NCBI RefSeq assembly: GCF_900963305.1
Contig: NC_042531.1
Span: 630,001 to 694,000 of the forward strand
Origin: Echeneis naucrates
Lineage: Eukaryota > Chordata > Actinopteri > Carangiformes > Echeneidae
Direction: 5' to 3'
Length of the DNA: 64,000 nucleotides
Made by a program: the position numbers and the translations under genes. Every line of letters begins with the position of its first letter. Position 1 is the first letter of the stretch. The notes under the pieces were generated by a model that was given only the letters and a program-made list of their open reading frames with translations, was not told where the DNA came from and searched no databases. Shown piece after piece: positions 1-12,205 of the stretch.

Positions 1-503
1 CAGGTTTATATATCAGTCTGGGGTTCAGGGCCAGTGAATGTCTGTGTTCATTCAGGTCTGTACATAAGAAACCAGTTTACAGGAGGAAAAAACATTCCAG
101 TTCCTGGTTCCCCTGAAGAGTTCAGGATTATTGTATTTGGAGCTAAATGCTAACAGGCTAAGAGCCCATTTCTAGCTCAGCAGGCTTAGTTCAGAACCAA
201 AATACCGAACCATAGAAAGTTGGGACCAAAATCCAAACCTGCTGGTGGTGCTGGAGGAAAAAATCTGAGGATCAACAGAGTTTGTAGAATTCATCCTCTG
301 GGGAACATGAATGTATGTGTAGTGTTTCTTGGATCTGATGGTTGTGAAGAAATCTGAGCCAGGACCCAGAGGTGGAGCAGCACCATCGAGACACCATCAG
401 GGTTTTATCGAGTCCTTAACTGGACTGCTGCTCAAGTCTTAAGTCCTCCATCACTGGTTACTGATCTGGTATCAGTGCAGCCACCAACGGGCTGGAATGA
501 GGC
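1..503. other. 3' flank / probable 3' UTR of tgfbr2
   Basis: This lies directly downstream (minus strand) of the tgfbr2 stop codon. I see no other gene and no clear minus-strand AATAAA, so the transcript end may lie outside the window. Confidence 0.4.
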
Positions 504-3500
504 TCATAACGCGGAGTCAGTATGAACCAGGGAATCATGGGATCCCTCCGTACCGTCTGACTTAGGTTGAGAGGGAACTAGGAGGGAGGAAGAGGATGAG
601 GACGAGGAAGCAGCAGAGGAAGAGGACTGAACTGGGTCACTGTGTGGCATCTCATTGTCCTTTTTTCTCTCTTCACCCTCCAGTCTGTCAGCTCCTGGTC
701 TCTGTTCCTGATTGTGATCCTGATCCCGGTCCTGATCCTGGTCCCGGTCCTCCTGCTGCAGCGCACTGAAGCGCTCTACCACACAGTGAGCCGTCAGTCT
801 GGCCTCTGGATCGTGATCCCAGCACTCAGTGATGGTGGAGCAGAAGACGTTCATCCCCTGGGGGACAGAGACCAGAGTCTGTCAATAATAAATAGATAAA
901 TCATCTGATTCTCCAGTCTAAGGAGGGAAAACAGCACGGTGGGATCTGACCTGGTGTTGTGTCCATGCTGTGGGGATGTCAGGTCGTCCTCTGTCCCTCA
1001 GTACCAGGTCTCTCATGCTGTCCACACAGGGCTGCTCACAGACCTTAGAACCAAAGGCCGGTTCATAACCCTCCACCTCTGCAGCAACACACAGGAACAC
1101 ACATCATGACCACGGCCAGGTGAGGGATATCACCGATTATCTGGATACCATGACACCTGTCAGTGGGCAGAGTCTATCACGCAGCAGGTGAACAGTGAGG
1201 ATGTGAGCTATTTCAGTCATTCATTCATCTCTATGTTACTTTGACTTGTCGTACAGACCAAAATCTGGTCCAGACCAAGTCCAGGACTTCATGGGAACAA
1301 TATTCCCTGATGGCAGTTGCCTCTCTCAACATCTGAGGGATGAGCTGGACCAACAAATCCACATCTATGGAGGCTGCACCTCCGAAACGCCAGGATCTGC
1401 TGCTAAAACCTCAGTCCAGATCCCACAGCTCAGGTTTAGAGGTCTAGAGGAGTCCAGACCTCCAAGGTCAGGACTTACACGGTATTCATCAGGCGGCTAT
1501 AAAGTTCTGGCTGACTGGTCTGAACACAGATGATTTTCACATGGCATCAGATCACGTTCCCACCTGTGGTCCAGGTCCACAGCTGAGGGTAAAGCCAGTT
1601 TCAACAGTCCAGCCCCGCCAAAAAGAAAGAAACAAACAAAAAGTTTCTTACTTCCAATGGCATGGCAGCGGGACGCCATCTCCCAGAGAACCAGAGCCAT
1701 GGAGTAAACATCCATCTGTTTAAAGGCCTCAAGGTCCTCCAGGTTCACCCTGGACTCAAGTACCTCTGGAGCCATGTAGCGAGCTGTTCCCACCTGGATG
1801 GGATGATGCAGGTGAAGCAAACCAAAGGACAGGTTCAACATTACATCACAGGAGTTCTGCTTGGTGTTACCTGAGCTGTTTACCTGTCCACTGTTGGCGT
1901 AGTCATCGACAGTGAGGGAGAGGTCCAACCTCAAGGCCAGACCGAAATCACAGAGAGCGCACTCCTTCCTGCTCTTCACCACAATGTTGCTGCTCTTCAG
2001 GTCTCGATGGGCGACTGGTACCTACAGGAACAACACTGTCAACCAGTTCTGCACTTCCAAAACAATCAGCTCAAATCCTCAGGGCAGAGGGGTTACCTTC
2101 GGGAGCCCACAGGGCGTTATGTCACTGTGGAGATGAGCTAACCCTTTAGCAATGCTGCCTGCCATGGCAACAAGCTCCTCCCAGCTTAGTATGTTTGCTG
2201 TGAGGAAGTCCTGCAGGTTCCCAAGGCTGTGATAGGCCAAGACCAGCCAGTACTTTCTGTGGGCGTGGTCAGGTGGACCCCTTTCTTCAGCCGCCAAGAA
2301 TTGAACCACATTATCATGCTCCAGTTTGGGGTCTGAGAAGATGGAGCACTCGTTCCTCCATGAGGCGTATTCTACTGCTGGGAAGACCTTCACCGCCACG
2401 GTTTCATAACTGTTAACTCCACCCCTTACACCCTGCAGCAGACGTGCCCTCCACACTTCAGCAAAGCGCCCCTTCCCCACAAGCACCTCCAGTTTGATGG
2501 GCAGTGGTTCAGCCTGTTGGCCTTGCCAACCTGTGACATCACTGATGATGTCATTGCTAAGAAATGATACCTTGGCATTGGACTCCTCCCTTTGAGATGC
2601 AGTACTTGTCAAACCTCCTCCCCTGTCCTCCACCATAACCCCCCGGCCTCCACATGGCAGATCCAAACCCTGGTAGAGCTCTGGGGTGCGTTTGGTAGGC
2701 CAGTCAGGACGTGCAGGAGGGCCAGGCTTATCAGGGCGGCGCGTGCGGTAGAAGTAGAAAGCAGCGGAGGCGACTAGAGCCACGAGGATGGGAGGAACCA
2801 AACTGACCACCACCACCGGGATCACATCTTTACTCTGCAGCTTAAAGAATCCTGCAGCAACAGACCAAAAGGCTCACCTCTGTTCATCATCAGTCTGTCC
2901 ATCCATCCATCCTCCATCCATCATCCATCCATCCATCCATCCTCCATCCATCCATCCATCATCCACCCATCATCCATCCATCCAGCCTCCATCCATCCTC
3001 CATCCATCATCCATCCATCTTCCATCCATCCATCCTCCATCCATCATCCATCCATCCTCCATCCATCATCCATCCATCCATCCATCCTCCATCCATCCAT
3101 CCATCATCCACCCATCATCCATCCATCCAGCCTCCATCCATCCTCCATCCATCATCCATCCATCTTCCATCCATCATCCATCCATCCTCCATCCATCATC
3201 CATCCATCCATCCATCCTCCATCCATCCTCCATCCATCTTCCATCCATCATCCATCCATCCATCCATCCTCCATCCATCCTCTATCCATCATCCATCCAT
3301 CCTCCATCCATCCATCCATCCATCCATCCATCCTCTTTCCATCATCCATCCATCCTCCATCCTCCATCCATCCTCCATCCATCATCCATCTATCCTCCAT
3401 CCATCCATCCATCCATCCATCCATCATCCATCCATCCATCCATCCTACATCCATCCATCCATCCATCCATCCATCCTCTTTCCATCATCCATCCATCCTC

Positions 3501-5855
3501 CATCCTCCATCCATCCTCCATCCATCATCCATCTATCCTCCATCCATCCATCCATCCATCCATCCATCCATCCATCATCCATCCACCCATCCTCTATCCA
3601 TCATCCATCCATCCTCCATCCATCCTCCATCCATCCTCTATCCATCATCCATCCATCCTCCATCCATCCTCCATCAATCCATCCATCCATCCATCTTCCA
3701 TCCATCCTCCATCCATCATCCATCCATCCATCCATCCTCCATCCATCATCCATCCATCATCCATCCATCTTCCATCCAGCCTCCATCCATCCTCCATCCA
3801 TCCATCCATCCTCCATCCTCCATCCATCCTCCATCCATCCATCCATCCTCCATCCATCATCCATCCATCATCCATCCATCATCCATCCATCATCCATCCA
3901 TCTTCCATCCAGCCTCCATCCATCCATCCATCCATCCTCCATCCATCATCCATCCATCATCCATCCATCTTCCATCCAGCCTCCATCCATCCATCCATCC
4001 ATCCATCCTCCATCCATCCATCCATCCATCCATCCATCCATCCATCATCCATCATCCATCCATCCATCCATCCATCCTCCCTCACCGTTGGCTCCCTTGT
4101 TGAAGATCAGTCTGTCGTTACACTCGTGCTCTCCATGGCAGCCACAGACCATCATGGTTCCCTCCTCTGCTGGCTGAGGGGTCATGTGACACTCTCTGGA
4201 GGTGAAGTTCAGCAGGAGGGCAGGGTCGACGCCCTCCAGTGGCAGACTAGGATGATGACACATTGTGTGCACTGTCATGGTGTCGTTGGTTTTCCTCCTG
4301 AAGAGCATAGAACGATGGAGACAGACAACAACACACACTGACACCGTGGACAGACTTTAAAGGGGCATTTTATTCTGCTGTAGAATGTGATTTGTAAATG
4401 TTGGGGGGGGGGCAAAAACCCTCTCAGTGTAGTTTTCCATCTCCTTTCTCAGGCTTCTCTCTGGAGCTCCAGGAACAACAGAAAAAAACTGTACTGACCT
4501 TTAACAGTCACCTTTGGACCGTTAAACTGTTAAAGGCTGTCAGGATCTTTTTTATCTTTTAATGAACTCCCCTCTGAGCGGCTCCACTGGGGTTCCTGTG
4601 AACTTTGACCTAGATAAAACACTGCTTTAACTCCACTCTCTTCTCTGTCCATTCTGCTTTATCACTGGTTTCCTGCAGAAGGCTGTGGGGTGGGGCCAGC
4701 TGACGTGAACAGGAAATGAGAGGGGTGCAGTGAGGGGGGATTTCGGCCCAGCACTGTTATCCAAACAAAAGCGCAAATCAGCAGAAACTTTCCAGCGCTG
4801 AAGAAAGTGGCGGTAGCGGTGACGGTGGAGTGTGTGGGGGTCTGAGGCTCCACAGGGTCATCACGCCTCAGCTCTGACGTGAAAAACAACGCCAGAAGAA
4901 GAATGTTGTGCTCTTTCCTGCCACAGTAGCAAGTTGAGCGTAACCACCTCAGGATGTTTCCTGATCAACAACATATTGAAGCAGCTGAGCCGTCCTGTTT
5001 TGGACTCTGCTCTGACTGCTGAGGAGAAACCAGAGCGTTTTATGGGACAAGAAAAATAGAGACAGAGATTGGATCACACTATAGATCACCAGCTCAGACC
5101 TGAACCTGATCCTAAACTCTGGAGTCTCACTTCCAGGCTCCGCCCTGATGCTCCAAAACATCTGCAGAACATTTTCAACTCCTTAGATTCCTCCTCCCAT
5201 AATCCCCCACTGTGCCGGTGGACAGAGGCAGAATCACACCTGGTTCTTATGATGTGGCGGATCAGATTTTTGTATTCTGTACATGAACTCATCATAAACT
5301 CTTAAACTTCACTTCCTGTTTCTGTGGTTTTAATGGGACTTTTTTTTTACCTCGTTCTACTGCCAGCTCAGATCAGATACTCTGTGATGACCCCGGAGGT
5401 CAGAGGTCTGAGGTAAAGCATCAGACAGACGGCGGCCTCTCACCACACGGCGATGCAGATCTCCTCGATGACGGAGCAGAAGGACGACAGGCTGCAGTTG
5501 CTCATGCAGACGTTGTCTTGACATACCGGACTGGACGCCTCACACCATCGACACAGATTGAAGCTCAGGTGGCTGAAGGACCCCACCCCACCTGGACGGA
5601 TACAAAGGGGGGCACAACACATAATTATATCTACTTTATACACACAAAGTGTGTGTACACATAAACACACAACACCTCATTAACTCCATCAGACACACAC
5701 AGTGCTTTCCATCTTTTCTTCTTTTTTTGTCTTCTGCAAGAAACATCTGGATCAACTTCTGCTCTGTGTGTGTGTGAGAGAGACACAATAGAATCACTAC
5801 ATGTGTGTTACTTGAGTATGGTTTTGGCAGTGAATCTGTTTAGATGAGTGAAATG

Positions 5856-5898
<43 letters not shown>

Positions 5899-8152
5899 TC
5901 CAGGAATAAATTGAAGCCAGCAGTGAGCTACTTCCAGAGCCAAGTTCATATCCAACACTCCACCCCCAAAGGCTCATGGGAAATCTTTGCACTCCAGACT
6001 GCTCTAAGGAGGAAGAGGCCTCGCCATGACACACACACACTTAAAGCTTTGTGCTGCTGATCAGCCGGTTATCTTAGCTTAGCATAAAGACTGGACATTG
6101 ACCTCTGACCTCTGACCCCTTTGTTCAATGTCTAATTTCAATAAAGTTTCTTTTTTCAGCACGCCATAACACATGAGTCCACCTGAGACCAGAACAGAAC
6201 TTGGTGAACCTGACAGATCAGGAGGACATCTGAACTTCAGACTCTTCTTAGTCTGAAGACTGAGTTAAGATTTCCTTAAAATAAAAACACACAGTTCTCC
6301 TTCATGGTTCTCTGAAACTGTTCTATTAAGTATTTAAGCTTTCCTCCTTATTTTTATTTTATTTTTAAGATTTCCTGTCCACAGGTCAGACCGTCTGGGG
6401 TCATGTGACCTCTGAGGTCAGGTGTCGGGGTGGTGTATCCTTCAGAAGTCAGGGGTGAGCCAGGAAGATAAGAAAGCCATCAGAAGTTAATGCTAACTGC
6501 AGTTCTCCATTTTACTGCTTAGTGGGCTCGGCTAAGGTCTTCATTTAGCCATCCAGGTACCAGGTCCTGGTTCACAGCACACACACATTAGCACATATAG
6601 GACTCACACAGAAACACACACTTTCTTTCAGTGCCAGTCTGTCTCCTCTCCAACATCTTAAGACAACAGCAAAATGCCAGTGTGCGTGCGTGTGTGTGTG
6701 TGTGTGGATTCATTCATTTCAGATACACTCGCTCTTTGTTAGATGTGATATAATCAGCTCTGTCAGTTCACTTTGAGTCATCTTCGCTCCAACAGGAACG
6801 CACACATTTGGAGCTGTTAGCCTGAATTATTTTCTCGTTCAGCTGTGCACATGCAGCAGCTGGTTGCCGTGGGAAACCAAAGACAGTACAGTCGGCACAG
6901 AGAGCAGCAGGATTTGACCGTTCTGGAGCTGTACAGTGATAACTCAGTTGGTGATATTCTAACTATCAGATAAATCATCCTGAAATTAATGTCAATTATT
7001 GGAAGATGATTTAGTAAGTATCAGGTCTCTGGATATGACCTCTGACCTCCTCTAATACTGATTAGGGTGGAGCCAAGAGAACAGGCTCAGCTGGAATGGT
7101 GTGTTCATTTTAAGGTCAAAGGTTTGTAGACACACACTGCTGTCAGCTCCTGGTCTGGTTTGTTCGAGAGCTCCTGACTTTAAGGAAGTCAGATGGAATT
7201 GAAGTCTATGGGAAAATGCCCCTCCTCCTCCCTGATGAGTTTATGGTCTCAGTCTTCAATACAACATGATGTTCGTGTTTTAAATGATGCTCCATTTAGA
7301 GGGGAGGGGTTGGGGGGCAGGGCTAACACAGGCGGTGGATTAGAGGGCTAATGTGTGACTGTTAGACTGTAACACCCAATCGGGAGAGAGTCCAGAGCCT
7401 GTCAGATCCACCTTCTTCTCTACTGTTAACTGGTTAAAAAAACAAGGTGGCCGACATAACAGAATATGATGTGTGTGTGAGATGATGATCTGCAGTCTCA
7501 CTCTGCCCTCTAGCGCCCCCAGCCGGACTGAGAAGTGTGTCGAATATTCATAAATTCTGACTCAGAACTGTCCAAACCTGGATGTCCTGGATTTGGACCT
7601 GAACCCGACCCCTGAGGTCCAGACCCTGACCGAGAGACCTCTTCTGTCTAAATTTGTGTAGCTGGGTGTCTCTGTCAGTTTGTGTCCTTTGTTGTTGTCT
7701 TCCATCTCTTTGTGGTCATGATGTGTTGAACACTGACTGTTCGGGCTCCCCTGAGGATGAACTCTGCTGAATATGAGGTCAGTTCTCGACTCCACCTGGA
7801 GGTTCAGGTCCTGGTTCTGTGTTAAAGGTCTGAACTCAGACTCAGGTCCTTCAGACTAAAAGTCCATCATGAAGAAAGATCACAGTCAAAGTTCAACTGT
7901 AAACTTTAAAGTTTTGATTCTGAGTGTAATTAAAGTTTAAAGTTAAAGGACGTTTGTTCTCTTTGTTTTTTTGTTTCTCTGCTCTTGAACTGTTCAGCTG
8001 TTCAGCAGAGGAAAACAGTTTCTCCTGATCGACCCCCCCGCCAAACAGAGCTCCGAGGAAAAGGCAGAAAAAAGCCCAGAGATCAGGCAGCACTCACCGG
8101 CCGTCATGAGGACGAAGATCCCGGTCCAAAAGGTCCAGAACCAAACCATCAT
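504..8152 (-). CDS. tgfbr2: TGF-beta receptor type II (serine/threonine kinase receptor), 8 coding exons
   Basis: Type II receptor that binds TGF-beta at the plasma membrane and phosphorylates the type I receptor. Coding exons (minus strand): 8098-8152, 5444-5591, 4086-4297, 2097-2851, 1884-2021, 1652-1793, 951-1078, 504-857. All have GT-AG junctions and compatible phases, giving 643 codons. Residues 1-18 form a signal peptide ([18 protein letters not shown]). Next comes a Cys-rich ectodomain including CMSNCS, a membrane span at about 149-173, a glycine loop VGKGRFAEV (263-271), Lys293 in [13 protein letters not shown] (395-402), DFG (415-417) and APE (444-446). The match to vertebrate TGFBR2 is close through the kinase domain. 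I chose the ATG at 8152 because it directly starts the signal peptide; an in-frame ATG at 8242 lies upstream. The C-terminal tail (Arg/Asp/Gln-rich, then poly-Ser) and the juxtamembrane segment make it longer than the 567-residue human protein. Whether this is the a or b paralogue is undecided. Confidence 0.93.
2897..4079. repeat. CCAT-rich tandem array filling tgfbr2 intron 3
   Basis: About 1.2 kb of CCATCCATCATCCATCCTCC-like units, with nested higher-order repeats of about 100-150 bases. It fills nearly the whole intron between the exons at 4086-4297 and 2097-2851. Read on the minus strand it begins about 7 bases after the splice donor (gtgagggagg, then GGAT repeats). Long open frames on both strands across it are low-complexity artefacts. 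Confidence 0.95.
5592..8097 (-). other. tgfbr2 intron 1
   Basis: A 2.5 kb intron between the signal-peptide exon and the first ectodomain exon. It holds TG microsatellites at about 5858-5895 and 6685-6706. I see no further exon or recognisable transposon. Confidence 0.7.
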
Positions 8153-8334
8153 CAGCGGGGGCAGAGATCCGGAGAGGCACTCGGTCCGTCCTTCGGTCCG
8201 TCGGTCGGTCATGTAGCTCCGAGAGATCCAGATGTTTTTCATCCAGATGTGGTTTGGCCCCGCCCTCCGCTGCTGCTGCCGCCTCTCTGCTGAGAGGCTC
8301 CCCGGACGGCAGGCGGTGTCTCCGGCACCAGCCC

Positions 8335-8925
8335 GGACCTGAAACCCTCAGCCCGGAGTATCAGACCCTCAGCTGGACCCTCAGCCGGATCTCAGAACCT
8401 CAGCTGGACCCTCAGCCGGATCTCAGACCCTCAGCTGGACCTCAAACCCTCAGCCCGACCATCAGACCCTCAGTCGGACCATCAGACCCTCAGCTGGACC
8501 ATCAGACCCTCAGCTGGACCCTCAGCTGGACCTCAAACCCACAGCCCAGACCATCAGACCCTCAGACCCTCAGTCGGACCATCAGACCCTCAGCTGGACC
8601 ATCAGACCCTCAGCTGGACCCTCAGCTGGACCCTCAGCCGGATCTCAGACCCTCAGCTGGACCTCAAACCCTCAGCCCGACCATCAGACCCTCAGATGGA
8701 CCATCAGACCCTCAGCTGGACCCTCAGCTGGACCCTCAGCTGGACCCTCAGCCGGATCTCAGACCCTCAGCTGGACCTCAAACCCACAGCCCAGACCATC
8801 AGACCCTCAGCCCGACCATCAGACCCTCAGTCAGACCCTCAGCTGGATCTCAGACCCTCAGACCCTCATTCTGGACCATCAGACCCTCAGCCAGACCCTC
8901 AGCCGGCTCTCAGACCGGAGTCAGA
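8335..8925. repeat. Minisatellite upstream of tgfbr2
   Basis: Tandem units of 12-18 bases built on CAGACCCTCAGCTGGACC, with variants CAGCCGGATCT and CAGTCGGACCAT. It starts roughly 180 bases upstream of the tgfbr2 start codon, so it lies in the 5' UTR or promoter. The plus-strand open frame across it (Gln/Leu/Ser/Pro-rich) is repeat translation. Confidence 0.93.
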
Positions 8926-8974
8926 GTCAAGCACAGTACTGAATTAAAAGGACTCAGTGTGGCTCTTTCCAGCC

Positions 8975-8994
8975 TGACCTTTGACCTTTGACCT
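8975..8994 (-). promoter_or_regulatory. Triple AGGTCA direct repeat (DR1-type)
   Basis: The plus strand reads TGACCTTTGACCTTTGACCT, that is three AGGTCA half-sites one base apart on the minus strand. DR1 is the known spacing for HNF4, COUP-TF and PPAR/RXR binding. Similar TGACCT-rich strings occur elsewhere in this window (about 6100, 29580, 56980), so it may be background. Confidence 0.35.
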
Positions 8995-9570
8995 GTCCCT
9001 CCGTGTAGATGAATATCCAACAGTCGGATGATGAATGAACGTCTGTATTTGACAGGTTCTGGTTTCTGAGCTCTAACTGGATTATTCCAGCTCATTAATC
9101 AGCTGATGATGAACTGCAGCCAAACCTTCGGTCTGACACTTCCTGTTCGACCTGCTCTCTGAAAACAGAACATTAACGAGCCATCTTTGTCTTTAGCTGA
9201 GTCTTGTTGTGTTTCATCGCTGACAGAGAACACTGATGTCCTCATATTTACAAAATACACTGACAGTAAAGGCATCCTGGTCCTGACTCTGGTTCTGATC
9301 CTGACCAGGTGGTGGCGACATTTCACTCTAAAAGTATAAAAACAGGAAAGGGAGGAAATGGGTGCTTTTATTTTGAAATACTACGTTGCGTTGCGTGAAG
9401 AAGAAACTTTAAAGAGTAAAACTCTGTTTCCTCCTGCGGGGGTAGATATTCACCCAGGGGGCGGTGTCAGGGGCAGGAGCGGCACTTTACTACCCCCACA
9501 CCTGCTGCTGTCAGCAGGATCCGCTGAACTTTGACCCGCAGGTCCTCCACAGCGCCGGACTCAGGTCGAC

Positions 9571-12177
9571 ATGCAGAGGCGGCTGCTGCTGGTGTCCAAC
9601 TCCACCCTGGCCGGGGGGGGGCTATCTGGATCACTGTCAGGAGAACATCAGCTGCTTCTTCGGAAGGTGAGTCCGACCGGAACCATTAGACTTTTCTGCT
9701 GTCTGTGTGGTGCGGTTCGATAAAAGTTTTCTGATTCATGTTTTAATGGAGCTAAATTTATCTGAATATCTGAAGTCAGCCTTCGATGAGAGGACACAGA
9801 TATTTAAATGAGCAGATTTAAAAATAGAGTTTGGTGTGGTGAGTTGGATTGGGAATAAAACGCGCAGGATCAGATCCACTGAGATAAAATGTGTTTTCAG
9901 TCTGATGTGACCATGAAGAAACTTTATTGACACGTTGACCAGCTCATAAAGGAGTATTGGAGACGTTAAACGCCGCTGAAGGTGAAGAGTCTAATCAGGT
10001 GAGAAACCAGGACTGACAGTGTGTCTTTGTGTGCGTTTGTGTGTTTCAGGGATGTGAAGAGGGTGCTGTTTGTTCCTTACGCTCTCCACGACAGAGACGC
10101 CTACACCAAAGCTGCCAGGCACAAGTTTCGGACTCTGGGTTGGTGTGAGTCTGTTGGTCCTCATCAGGACTCGTTCATGAGACTGAGCAGCATTTGTCTC
10201 TGCAGGTTACGAGGTGGACAGCATCCACGAGACCTCAGACCCCATTGGCGCCGTCAGGAAGGCTGAAGGCATTTTTATAGGTGAAGACGGACCGCTGTCC
10301 TCCTTCTTCTTCTCTTCTGTCCTTCCTCTGCTCCTCTTTGTCATCGCTGAGTCACAGTTGTGTGTTTGCAGGAGGGGGAAACACTTTCCGGCTGCTGAAG
10401 AGTCTCTATGACAACCAGGTGGTGATGGAGATCAGGAGAAGAGTGCTGGAGGTGAGAGACCGAGATCCTGGACCTCCTCGTCTCTCCTCAGTCAGAGAAA
10501 CCACAGAGGCCTTGGTCCTGGATCAGGTTCTAGTCTCCGATCATCCAGCCTCTGTGTTTCTCTGTGAATGTGGTCTGTCAGGTCCAGCTCAGTCCAGAAG
10601 ACTGACCGACTCATTTTGTCCAAACTTTGTCTCTCCAGGATCAGACTGACAGGAAACTGGATCTTGAGTGATAATGTCTCCTCCATCCTTCCTTCCTTTA
10701 TGTCTTATCACCTTGTTCCTCCCCTCTAGGACGGCGTCCCCTACATGGGGTCCAGTGCCGGGACCAACGTGGCCACCATCAGCATCAACACCACCAACGA
10801 CATGCCCATCGTCTACCCTCCATCCTTCGCTGCCATCGGCCTCGTCCCCTTCAACATCAACCCACATTACCTGGACCCGGATCCCAACAGCCAGCACATG
10901 GGGGTGAGTCAAACACCGGGTCTGGTCCAGTCAGCAGAATCAGCAGGTTTAGGGACCTGACCCAGACCGCATGAGAAATGTCTTTATCTGGGACAGGTTG
11001 TGTTTGTGATGAAGAGATGAGGAATGCGTCCCCTCTGTTGTCCTCGTGTCTCTGGCTGTGGACTCCTACCGCAGGCTCATCAATGATTGGTGGATCAGTT
11101 TCCTCTGGGCCAATAAAAGTGGATCTGATAAATGTTCTTATCTCAGTTGAAACTCATCGGTTTGAGCCAAAAAGAAAAAAGTCAGGATCATTGAAGTTAT
11201 TCTGGTTCGTCCTGAGGAGACCACGAACCCTGAAACCTTTCATCACAGAACTGATCAACCAATCAGGACATAACAGGATCATAAAAATGACCTTGTTTCA
11301 AGTTAACTGCTGATTTAATCAGTCAAAACAGGAAGTTGTGCAACATGTGAAAACACGTGTCAGCAGACTGATGGACTTCCTGCTGACGCGTCAGAATCTT
11401 TGGATCTTCTGTACATGATATCCTTCACAGTGCAGTCTTCCCATAATCCTTTGCTGCTGATCTGTTATGGAAGAAGGTTTGATCAGGATGATTGATTATT
11501 ATTTTTTTTTTGGGGGGGGGGGGGTCAATGTTGGTTTCTGATTATGTTACACAAACAGGGAGAAGAAACTGAATATTTACTGTCTGTGCTGTTAAATAAT
11601 CATATCTATTGATGAATAATTTCTTAATGAACTAAATCCACCGTCGGTCTGCTGCCAATTTCCCAGCATGCTCCTGTGTCCAGCTCATTGTGTTGTAGAA
11701 TGTCGCCTCCCAGTGGTCAGTCAACGACAGTGTCACACTGACATCTGGTGTTGCTGATGTTGTTGCAGGAGACCAGAGAGCAGAGGATCACTCAGTATCA
11801 CGAGGAACCTGACACGCCATCCGTCCTGGTGAGATGTCCCTCGTCCTCTCAAATGGACACAGCAAAATACTTCACATCTGAAATATTCCAAAATATTTTT
11901 GTTTTTCCAGAAGAAAAATCCAATGTTTGTGGTCACATGACTGTCTGTTTCAGGGTCTGAGGGAAGGCTCCATGCTGCTGGTGGAGGGAGACAAGGCCAC
12001 GTTACTGGGAATCACCAAGGCCAGAGTCTTCACCAGGTCAGAACCAGACCAGTCAAACCGGTGAAGCCAATCAAAGCAGTTAAACAGCTCAGAGTCTGGT
12101 TTTGTTTCAGGGGAAAGCCATCGGTGGAGTACGAACCAGGAAGTGACCTGAGCTTCCTGCTGACAGGTGCACACTGA
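9571..12177 (+). CDS. Alpha-aspartyl dipeptidase (PepE, peptidase family S51), one-base surplus in exon 1
   Basis: Cytosolic serine dipeptidase that cleaves N-terminal Asp-X dipeptides; known from bacteria (PepE), Xenopus and fish, absent in mammals. Exons: 9571-9666, 10050-10138, 10206-10280, 10372-10451, 10730-10903, 11769-11828, 11954-12036, 12111-12177, all with GT-AG junctions. The product would be 240 residues. Landmarks: start [17 protein letters not shown], then [33 protein letters not shown], the nucleophile box GSSAG (Ser about 122), MPIVYPPSF and NPHYLD. The nucleophile box and candidate Asp137/His159 fit the family. Exon 1 holds nine Gs after GCC (about 9613-9621), where eight would keep the ATG in frame with YLDHC; as given, translation shifts frame there. 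This is either a homopolymer read error or a real break. Everything downstream is intact. Confidence 0.88.
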
Positions 12178-12199
12178 GGGTGATGATGGTCCTGCTGAA

Positions 12200-12205
12200 A
12201 ATAAA
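12200..12205 (+). terminator. Poly(A) signal AATAAA of the dipeptidase gene
   Basis: AATAAA lies 23 bases after the stop codon at 12177 and is the first such hexamer downstream. A very short 3' UTR is implied. Confidence 0.6.

Larger units (their letters stand above)
8153..9570. promoter_or_regulatory. Divergent intergenic region between tgfbr2 and the dipeptidase gene
   Basis: The two genes point away from each other, so both promoters should lie here. It holds the minisatellite (8335-8925) and a nuclear-receptor-like direct repeat (8975-8994). No TATA box was assigned. The regulatory role is inferred from gene order only. Confidence 0.5.

Noticed and set aside
2788-4341. 517-codon plus-strand open frame rich in His/Pro/Ser/Ile
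   Set aside because: It is the translation of the CCAT array in tgfbr2 intron 3, antisense to a well-supported gene.
8254-8991. 245-codon plus-strand open frame
   Set aside because: Repeat translation of the CAGACCCTCAGCTGGACC minisatellite; no conserved domain.
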